Below the pieces are notes generated by a model. The model made no database searches and was not told the DNA's origin. It worked only from the letters and a program-made list of their open reading frames with translations. 13,189 nt of DNA, taken from NCBI GenBank assembly GCA_036939755.1, contig JALLAZ010000631.1, positions 1 to 13,189 of the forward strand. The letters are read 5' to 3'. This document shows, one piece after another, positions 6,964 to 13,189 of this stretch (position 1 is the first letter of the stretch; the number at the start of each line of letters is the position of its first letter). This stretch comes from Stephanodiscus triporus. Its lineage: Eukaryota; Bacillariophyta; Thalassiosirophyceae; Thalassiosirales; Thalassiosiraceae. Both the position numbers and the translations under genes were made by a program.

Positions 6964-8499
6964 CTACTGGCAAGGATAATCTTCCCTCTCTCCCCGATTG
7001 TACCTAACGATCTCGGGAACTTTCTCTGGCCTTCCGCTTCCCGCCGCAACAGTCCTGGCGATGTATGTCAATGACTTCTCCCGCTTGTCGTATTTTATCT
7101 CTAGACTGACGAACCTCGCCCAATGGTACATGACGTTAGCATTATTGTTGGCGGACGAGGACGGATGTGACGAAGAATGGGACAAATCACACAGTTGCAT
7201 CGACGACGTTGACGGCGAAGCCCCCGATGCTGCCCTTGCCACCGCTGACGACACGACGTAGATACCCGTCCCGCTGTGCCTAACGGGATGGACAAGCCTC
7301 TCGTCCCTCCCCAGCACGCGCATGATCCCGACGTCGTTTTCAACCCTCCACCGTATCAAGCGTTTCTTTTCGCCGACCTTCGTCATCACCCCGCCATCCA
7401 CGTCGCCATCCACGATGGCTCGCGCCACATCGTGTGATATGCCGCATTTGACAATGGTGGATTTGGGTATCCGCCTTCCGCCGTGCAGGGCGAATGTACG
7501 GATCGAATGCACAAGGTCCCGACCGAGATTCGCCCGCAAAGTCAAGATCTCCTCCCGCGTCATTGTCATTGTCGTCGTGAGGGCGGAAACAGGGTGGCTA
7601 GGGAGGCGAGTGGAGTCGCCATCGGGTGCTCTTTGAATTCCGTCGCCGCAAACTGCTCCTCCTTCTCTTTCGGATGGCGCTGGTTCTTCTAGTCCTCCAT
7701 CTCGTGTCATTGGATTGACCTCATCCTGTTGATGCTGCCGCTGCCGGGCTGAACCGACGAGCCATAGCTGTTGTTGTTGTTGCTGTTGCTTGATAAAGCA
7801 AGATACCGCTCGAATGAGAGGTGTTGTTGCGGTAGCCTCGTGGTCATTCCTTATCATGACGTTGTTGCTGTAATCGGCATTCATCAACTGATTCGTGCCG
7901 CAGCCTGCGAACCCTGATGCCGCCATCATCGCCATCGCGTTCGATGCGGTCAGGTGTTGACTGTTCACCCGCTGCTGATGCTGCTGTTGCTGATGTTGTT
8001 GCTGCGTCTGATAGAGCGAGTCCCGCAGAGCGTTTCGCTCGTAATCAAGCCTGAAGATCATCCGACACAGCTCGTCGCGCGATAGATGATCGAGTGAATC
8101 GGGCACCACCTGCCAATTGCTATCGTTGTTGCTGTCCTCCGCGATGCCGATCATGGATCCGCCTCCGCCCCCCCCGTCGGCGTGCTGTTGTTGATGTAGA
8201 ATGCCGCCATTGTTGTTGAAATTCAAATAGGAATTGTTGTCCCCGGTGTGGTCGACGAAGTTAAATATTATCGGGGAGGAATCATTATTGTTATTATTAA
8301 TGCTGGAATCAAAGTTGCTGTTAATGCCCATGGCGTTGTACCCGCATATGTCGTCGTTAGTCAAACAGTCTCCCGCCGCTCCCGCCGTGGGAGTGGCAGC
8401 ATTTTGCTCGGGAGAAAGCCCCCCCTCAGATGGACGCTTTCGCTTCCATTGCGACGGCGGCGTTGTGTATCCGCCACCGGAATTTTCGTAGTATGACAT
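6964..8499 (-). CDS. Asn/Gln-rich, probably nuclear protein of unknown function
   Basis: An uninterrupted frame of 511 residues starts at the ATG at 8499; the codon before it is GTG, so the ATG is preferred. I recognise no named domain. A basic cluster WKRKRP at residues 18-23 resembles a nuclear localisation signal. Residues 60-105 are Asn-rich with Gln and a following poly-Gly run. Residues 136-163 (DHLSRDELCRMIFRLDYERN and on) look like a short amphipathic or coiled-coil segment, followed by Gln/His tracts at 166-176 and seven Gln at 238-244. The C-terminal 200 residues, from about MTREEIL at 313, have normal complexity with alternating charged and hydrophobic residues and may form an uncharacterised folded domain. 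The composition is typical of transcription co-regulators or RNA-binding scaffolds, but that is inference. Trinucleotide tracts (CAA/CAG, AAC/AAT) make length polymorphism likely. Confidence 0.75.
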   Translation of the reverse strand: MSYYENSGGGYTTPPSQWKRKRPSEGGLSPEQNAATPTAGAAGDCLTNDDICGYNAMGINSNFDSSINNNNNDSSPIIFNFVDHTGDNNSYLNFNNNGGILHQQQHADGGGGGGSMIGIAEDSNNDSNWQVVPDSLDHLSRDELCRMIFRLDYERNALRDSLYQTQQQHQQQQHQQRVNSQHLTASNAMAMMAASGFAGCGTNQLMNADYSNNVMIRNDHEATATTPLIRAVSCFIKQQQQQQQLWLVGSARQRQHQQDEVNPMTRDGGLEEPAPSEREGGAVCGDGIQRAPDGDSTRLPSHPVSALTTTMTMTREEILTLRANLGRDLVHSIRTFALHGGRRIPKSTIVKCGISHDVARAIVDGDVDGGVMTKVGEKKRLIRWRVENDVGIMRVLGRDERLVHPVRHSGTGIYVVSSAVARAASGASPSTSSMQLCDLSHSSSHPSSSANNNANVMYHWARFVSLEIKYDKREKSLTYIARTVAAGSGRPEKVPEIVRYNRGEREDYPCQ

Positions 8500-9125
8500 C
8501 ACGGAGACGATGTGAGTGAACCTTCGGATGCCTAACTTGTCCCTCCTTCGGGGAGGGGATTTTTGTTCGGCCTCGGCCTCCTCCCGCGCGGAAAAATTCT
8601 ACCATACTCTTTCTATTGTACCATATCGACCTACACGGTGGTGCGCAAAAAAGGACTCCTAAAACCCCTAAGACAAGATGTATCGTATCTATTCCCATGT
8701 GGATGAGGACCTTTGCTAAGCCCAATGCCTGAACCATAAATTGCGTGTCGTAAGAGCAATTAAGGTACCATATTATTATATTGGTACTACCTGGTAACAA
8801 TATTGCGCACACACTGGATTACTTCTACGAAAGAAATGCTTATTTGGTTAAAGAGTAGATTAGTTGTTGAAATTACAAACGGAAATCAACGGATCACACG
8901 TTTCCACCATTGTAGTCACAACATCATGCCCATCGATATTCCAATAAATTCATCAACTGAGTGAGAGAGCAGCTAACTAACGCGTACTACGATAATATGA
9001 TAGCGGTAGAATGACAAATTTGGATGAGTTGGCATGTATGCGGGATCTAAGCAAATCATGTATCCACTCATCGTTGAAACCAAGCACGATCGTCTAGGTT
9101 TACTATACCGATTGACTTATGCACG
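8500..9125. other. Intergenic region upstream of the Asn/Gln-rich gene
   Basis: These 626 bp lie between two minus-strand genes and hold no gene or tRNA that I can see. The part near 8500-8600 is C/G-rich and probably 5' untranslated or promoter sequence for the gene starting at 8499. A short imperfect palindrome, GGTACCATATTA with TATATTGGTACT, spans about 8764-8790. Confidence 0.5.
8541..8556 (-). promoter_or_regulatory. Short GC hairpin 42 bp upstream of a start codon
   Basis: CCCTCC-TTCG-GGGAGG forms a perfect 6-bp stem with a 4-base loop. It lies in the presumed 5' untranslated region of the minus-strand gene starting at 8499. In that transcript the loop reads CGAA. Any role in translation is speculative. 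Confidence 0.3.
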
Positions 9126-10175
9126 CTAACCTATTCTTGCGTGGCGTACTGCAGGCATCTTCCCTCCGCCATCAAAATCACGATCACAGTCGGCTTGACT
9201 GGATTTCCTGGTATTCTTACTTTGTCTCTCTTCCTGCTCGGATAGGCTCAATGCCACGGCCATAGCCAACTGCTCCTCCTCCGCTCGTGTCAATCCCGAA
9301 GTAGCGGTGGGACTACTTTGCACGGATTTGGATGAGCACCTATGCTTACTATCACCAGCCCCCATGACGCTTCCCCCACCTATTTCCAAACTCATCAACA
9401 TCGCCCGTTGCAAATCAGCCTCGTAGCTATTCGTGTCAATCGCACTAGCCATTTCTTTCGATTCGTCGAGGATTGACTTTGGTATGACACCCCTATCCGA
9501 CAATCCTCTGCCACGTCTACTCGCATGACTGTTCCCCAGGAGCGACGAGGACAATTGATTCTCATCCGCATTCTCGGCGGACGTTCGTTTGAACGCCCTC
9601 GGTATCATAGTAGACAACCTACTGCCCCCACCCCCACTTGATTGTTCCTGTTCCTTTTCCGCCCGGTCCTGCCGTCGCGCCAACGCCGCCAGCGCGAACG
9701 ACGATCGCATCTCCTCCAGTTGCGCGTGGGCCATCCTGCGGGCCTCCGGCGTGGCGTACACGATGTTCGACGCCCCCGAGGGGGGCTCGTCCCATTCCCT
9801 CTTTCCGGTCTTCTGGGACTGAAAGTACGGGCGGATCGTGAGTCGCTGGGACGCCGCCGCGACGTCGGCGTCGACGTCGGCGTCGTCCGCATGATCGTCG
9901 TTACTATCGCTGGTACTGCCCTTGGATTTGAATTTGCGGAATAAGCCACCGCCGCTCTTCTTCGTCGTGCCTCCTCCGGCGGAGTTCCCTGCCCCTGTCC
10001 CTGTCTCGCAAACGGCCAACGCCTCGATCCAAGTGTCGTCGTCGGCGATGTACCGCCCGGCGACAACCTGGGCCCGGGCGGAGCGTCTGGCATCGAAATC
10101 AATGGCGGCCGACGAAGTGGTGGAGGAGGATTGCGCTCCCTTTTCTGCGGTGCTGGTCTTCTTGAACGGTGCCAT
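9126..10175 (-). CDS. WW-like motif protein with ubiquitin-interacting motifs
   Basis: A single-exon frame of 349 residues starts at an ATG in good context (ACACCATGGC). Residues 115-134 (RPYFQSQKTGKREWDEPP and on) match the C-terminal half of a WW domain: aromatic pair, T-G turn, second Trp, Pro-Pro. The first Trp may be Trp49 (DDDTWIEAL), which would mean a WW-like unit split by a Gly/Lys/Asp-rich insert at about 57-108. Residues 251-264 (YEADLQRAMLMSLE) and 299-315 (EEEQLAMAVALSLSEQE) are ubiquitin-interacting motifs with the L-x2-A-x3-S core; the second also has the closing acidic residue, the first is slightly off. An Arg/Glu-rich helix near 140-180 may be coiled. Known UIMs bind ubiquitin weakly, often in endocytic or proteasomal adaptors, so I infer a ubiquitin-binding adaptor. 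The partner is unknown. Confidence 0.82.
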   Translation of the reverse strand: MAPFKKTSTAEKGAQSSSTTSSAAIDFDARRSARAQVVAGRYIADDDTWIEALAVCETGTGAGNSAGGGTTKKSGGGLFRKFKSKGSTSDSNDDHADDADVDADVAAASQRLTIRPYFQSQKTGKREWDEPPSGASNIVYATPEARRMAHAQLEEMRSSFALAALARRQDRAEKEQEQSSGGGGSRLSTMIPRAFKRTSAENADENQLSSSLLGNSHASRRGRGLSDRGVIPKSILDESKEMASAIDTNSYEADLQRAMLMSLEIGGGSVMGAGDSKHRCSSKSVQSSPTATSGLTRAEEEQLAMAVALSLSEQEERQSKNTRKSSQADCDRDFDGGGKMPAVRHARIG

Positions 10176-10321
10176 GGTGTGTTATACGTTATTTTTTATG
10201 GGGAGGTGACCGTCGGAAATGGTGAGTCGCGTGCGCTTCGACGCTTCGGCGAGGCAAGATGCCCATCTCTTTTTCCACACCCATACTGGCGTATGGGAGC
10301 TACATGACTTGGTAGGAATAA
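10176..10321. other. Upstream region of the UIM gene
   Basis: Presumed promoter and 5' untranslated sequence for the minus-strand gene starting at 10175. CCCATAC-TGGC-GTATGGG at 10280-10297 is a perfect 7-bp stem hairpin. No core promoter element is assignable. Confidence 0.35.
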
Positions 10322-10938
10322 ATAGGGCGTTCAACCAAAAATCAAACAAACTTTCACACGCTCGAGCTGCATCCGCACCTTCTCTCAGCACAACCACAAC
10401 CATCTGCCCCAAATGAATCCCCACCGCTATGTGTTCATATCGATGACAACGTCAAAACCACCATCCCCATTACTTTGGCCATGCGGCTACGGCCATGTGT
10501 CAACTCCGACCTGACAGACTCAATTGATGGCGCCAGCGCCAACGATGACTCTACCGATAAAGTAACACTCACTGATTCTCCCCTCAACGAACCACCAACA
10601 TCTATCCAAGCATCCCCAATAATAATCGACCCCAAGCAAGACAACTGCTTTGCACTTGCTTGACACCTCTTTTCTCATGTGAGGAACATCAAATTGAACA
10701 CCAAAGCAGAGGTCGCCGAAAGGTGCCGACGATCTCATTTAGAATTCAAAATCATTTGGAAGTCAAACACCATCTCCCTCTTGAAAACTGCAACCACTAA
10801 AGACTGTCAACTTTGTGCTGTCATACAAATGGCTATAGGTAAGAACTTCAGCAAAAAAACATCATAAATCTCAAGAGCGACTTACGTGGGATATGTAATT
10901 GTAAAACAAGGTTTCTATGGTTTGCAAGATCCAGCTAG
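10322..10938 (+). pseudogene. Broken frame resembling the C-terminal end of a retroelement polyprotein
   Basis: A frame open from 10322 meets a TGA at 10661-10663, continues in the same frame to about 10855, then shifts one base back in an A7 run (10854-10860) and stays open to a TAG at 10936-10938. The last 85 residues contain AERCRRSHLEFKIIWKSN, then KDCQLCAV, then INLKSDLRGICNCKTRF. That order (aromatic/IxW, C-x-L-C, N-x-K-x-[ED]-L-x4-C) resembles, from memory, the region after the reverse transcriptase domain in some retroelement polyproteins. The upstream half is Pro/Thr/Asp-rich and I do not recognise it. The stop plus frameshift suggests a decayed copy. No long terminal repeats or RT core are visible, and family assignment is not possible. 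Confidence 0.4.
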
Positions 10939-12104
10939 GAAGGGGGGCTCGGGGGCTCTGATGAGGCTGGGGAAAAGCCCTAAAACAGAGCTGGTGCATT
11001 GTTGAGTATGGGGGGTTGTATTTTTTTTTACGAGCAGAGTCACACTTACATGTGTGTTGTACATCTCCCTTGGGTGTTGTCCACGTTGACAGAGTTAGGT
11101 TCTCAAGAATTTCCTCCCTTGATTGGGTGGTCTTTCTCGAAAAATTTGCCTCCGATATTCAAACCTCTGAGATGCCTTTGCCAATAAAAACTCATCTTAG
11201 TTGTAGGCTAAGAACCCGATAACTCACTCTGTTAAGTCCCGACCACCCTGGAAGTAACAATATCTTACACCCGTAGTCCTTTTTGTCATCACCTCACCTC
11301 ATCCGCACAGAAAATGATGATACTCACATTCGCAATCCTCCTCATTGCTTCAAAAGTGACTCAAATGACCACTACCAGTACAGAACAAGGATATTTCAGT
11401 GCGCAGAATGGAGTCAAGAGTGTCCATGCCATAATTGGAGATAATTAGAAAGATGATGGCATCAATCCATTCATCATTGGCGGTACAACACTTCCTGAAA
11501 ACATTTGGCAGCAGAGCCACCAGGAACTTGACAATATGAGAAAGATTAGTGAGGCAAGGACTAATCTATAGATCCAATGCAGATTGCCCCCATATATCAA
11601 TGTCATATATATAAAAGTGTTTCACAACCATGATATGCTGCGGGTGTGCATATGGATGTGTCCTCACCACATTACGGCTGCTCATGCTGACCAAGCTTTT
11701 GGAAGTGAGCAAGAAATCTGGGCAACTCCCAGGCAATAACTCATGGTGAAATGCGGTGATTGAGGCTGTAGACCCAACCCATACTCATCTCATATTAGGG
11801 GCTGTACTCATAAAAAACTAAGCTAGCTTACCTATGAACAAAAAAAGTTCCATGTGTTTCTTTTGCAAATAAGTAGTTACCGAAGTACTCTTAGAATTCT
11901 GTATGCTACTCACAGGCAAACCAAAACACTCTTCCCTCGCCAATTTTGTCAAACACCATCTTCATCAATATCAACCCTTGTGTGATATAATTTGCTAATA
12001 TGTTCGTGTGCTGTCGCGATTTTGGCAACATAGTGGCACGGGGGTATCATTTGTGCACGCCACTACAAAGCCGGAATCGGGAGTTTGGCACGCCCAGGGG
12101 GTGA
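10939..12104. other. Gene-free stretch
   Basis: Only short open frames with frequent stops in all frames; no recognisable gene, RNA or ordered repeat. G-rich runs lie at about 10940-10976. It may be further decayed mobile-element sequence downstream of the fragment ending at 10938, but nothing identifies it. Confidence 0.5.
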
Positions 12105-12494
12105 AAATTGTCCCACCACCACCAAAAAACTTGCAACGATGACAAAAATCCAGCTCCTTCCTCCAAAGTGTCCAAACGCATCCTTGAGAAGGACCCCAAT
12201 CCTCCCTCACAGATATGGGATACATGTCGTCCTCACAACACCCTATGCGAAAGCTGTTTTGCTGCTCTGCCGTGGGGGGTGGGGGGTGGGTCATTTCAAG
12301 GCTGCAGACCAAATCTTCACCGACACAAATTATTACTGATATGGCATCATCGTGTACCTGCAATGAGGGGGGAAGGGAAGGTCCGTTGATGGCATCGTGC
12401 GATGATTGACACTGACAATGACGGCAACGACAACGACGGATGGTGCCGTCATTGCCGTGTTGAGGTTCTTGTTGCTCCGATGGATCGAGCGTAA
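12105..12494 (+). pseudogene. Cys/His-rich relic with an Asp/Asn repeat
   Basis: One frame is open from 12105 to a TGA at 12387-12389 and, after that stop, again to a TAA at 12492-12494. The first part contains CRPHNTLCESCFAAL and then FQGCRPNLHRHK, a RING-like spacing of Cys and His. The second part begins at an ATG (12402) and reads as an Asp/Asn repeat (DTDNDGNDNDG) directly followed by WCRHC. Both elements, a His-x3-[IL]-C-x2-C motif and a D/N repeat next to Trp and Cys, also occur in exon 2 of the gene at 369, though in the opposite order. It may be a decayed relative, or exons of an unresolved gene (a GTAAGC donor-like site lies at 12491). Confidence is low. Confidence 0.3.
12274..12290 (+). 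other. G-rich run, G-quadruplex candidate
   Basis: Runs of 6, 6 and 3 G are separated by single T. The two 6-G runs can each supply two tracts, so a quadruplex is possible on the plus strand. Confidence 0.4.
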
Positions 12495-12523
12495 GCTTAT
12501 GCGGGAGTGGAGGACGTTTATGC

Positions 12524-12547
12524 GGGAGGGGGGAGGGAAGAAGGGGG
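12524..12547 (+). other. G-quadruplex consensus motif
   Basis: Runs of 3, 6, 3 and 5 G have spacers of 1, 1 and 5 bases, satisfying the usual G3+N1-7 rule. It lies in a strongly purine-rich stretch of the plus strand. Confidence 0.5.
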
Positions 12548-12814
12548 AATCATCTGGCGATGATCAACTGGGATGACAACGGGGGTAGCGACGGGACAGA
12601 TCGTCAAGGGGACAGAATACAATCATGATGGCAATCGCAACAACAACAATCAACCATTGGAAAGGGGGTGTAGGAAGAGGTGGTGGCAATCAAAAAGATA
12701 ATGGGTGGTGTGGCGGTATGATGGCGGTGCTGGCAGGATGTAGACCGCTAACGGAGGAAGATTGACAATCCCGAAGAGGATGTTGTGGCACTGGCGGCAG
12801 GGAACAACACAGCA

Positions 12815-12928
12815 ATCAAATAGAAGTAATAGGGGAAGGAAGATACAGTATGATGGTGGAAGAGGACAGCAACAATGCTAAAATCAAATAGTAAACAGAA
12901 AACGGGGAAGGAAGATACAATACAATGG
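12815..12928. repeat. Imperfect direct duplication (68-bp offset)
   Basis: A unit beginning ATCAAATAG and containing GGGGAAGGAAGATACA occurs at 12815 and again at 12883. The second copy has four extra bases before the GGGGAAGG block. Confidence 0.7.
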
Positions 12929-13189
12929 CATTGAGTGAGGAGGAGGAGAAGGATAGGGAGAAAATGGGGGGGATAAAAAACTTTAGTACCAATTACTACA
13001 TGGCCCCTACAAGTACCATAGCTCCCCCCTTTTTTTGGTACCAGCCCACTGACCATGGTTTCTGGTTTTGTGGTATCCCTCAACACACACTTAGAGTTAG
13101 AATCATCTCCCCATACTTTACAGACACCTTATAATTATGCATGGCAACATCATACATACTTTTTTTGCACCATATGATTGTACCTTGGA

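Larger units (their letters stand above)
12495..13189. other. Purine-rich gene-free end of the window
   Basis: The plus strand is markedly G/A-rich from about 12495 to 12970. The long minus-strand open frame here is the Ser/Phe/Leu-rich translation of that bias and is not accepted as a gene. Positions 12970-13189 are AT-richer with scattered GGTACC and ACCATATG words and no recognisable feature. Confidence 0.5.

Noticed and set aside
9605..10102. Second minus-strand frame inside the UIM gene
   Set aside because: An Arg/Pro-rich out-of-frame reading of a GC-rich exon, with no motif.
10940..11000. Hammerhead-ribozyme-like CTGATGA followed by GGCT/AGCC stem and an A-rich segment
   Set aside because: The bases before CTGATGA (GCTCT) pair with AGAGC after the A-rich segment, making a simple hairpin. 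In a hammerhead those strands belong to different stems. The GAAA box is also changed (CTAAAAC) and no cleavage-site strand is placed correctly.
11995..12363. Minus-strand 122-codon Cys-containing open frame
   Set aside because: The opposite plus-strand frame shows a more ordered Cys/His spacing and links to the Asp/Asn repeat. Neither is certain, but the minus frame has no recognisable motif.
12748..13086. Minus-strand 112-codon Phe/Leu/Ser-rich open frame with hydrophobic stretches
   Set aside because: It is the complement of a purine-rich imperfect repeat; hydrophobicity follows from T/C bias and there is no other coding support.
1..13189. tRNA, rRNA, CRISPR array or bacterial operon signals
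   Set aside because: No T-loop consensus, rRNA-like block or regularly spaced short repeats with unique spacers were seen on either strand, and gene structure is eukaryotic.

Overview
The window looks like nuclear DNA of a microbial eukaryote. Genes are split by GT-AG introns of about 136-390 bp and lie on both strands. They are spaced by AT-richer DNA, and GC-rich coding sequence carries many triplet-repeat tracts (poly-Ala, poly-Ser, poly-Gln, poly-Asn). A diatom or related stramenopile is my best guess. It rests on gene style and on protein types I associate with that group (a WW-like/UIM protein and a four-helix membrane protein); no marker here proves it.

Layout from left to right. Positions 1-368 hold low-complexity DNA and a short direct repeat. 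Positions 369-2021 (+) hold a zinc-finger/Cys-rich protein gene. Its single inferred intron is almost entirely a foldback transposon-like element, and its reading frame breaks near 1764. Positions 2022-3535 have no gene but contain four degenerate copies of a roughly 145-195 bp tandem unit, a (CT)20 tract and a second foldback element. Positions 3536-4922 (-) encode a four-helix membrane protein whose first loop carries six 9-residue repeats, each with an N-glycosylation sequon. A 371-bp divergent intergenic region separates it from 5294-6625 (+), a three-exon gene for the organellar (probably mitochondrial) ribosomal protein bL19, the most secure call here. Facing it, at 6964-8499 (-), is an Asn/Gln-rich, probably nuclear protein of unknown function. 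At 9126-10175 (-) is a protein with a WW-like motif and two ubiquitin-interacting motifs.

The last 3 kb is repeat-like and decayed. It holds a broken reading frame resembling the C-terminal end of a retroelement polyprotein (10322-10938), about 1.1 kb with nothing recognisable, a broken Cys-rich frame that recalls the first gene (12105-12494), G-quadruplex-like runs and a purine-rich imperfect repeat.

The genes do not form a functional cluster: ribosome, membrane, ubiquitin-binding and putative nuclear functions simply sit side by side, as is usual in eukaryotic chromosomes. The most notable signal is the first gene's intron, of which all but about 31 bp is foldback element. That is the pattern expected if a transposon insertion created the intron.
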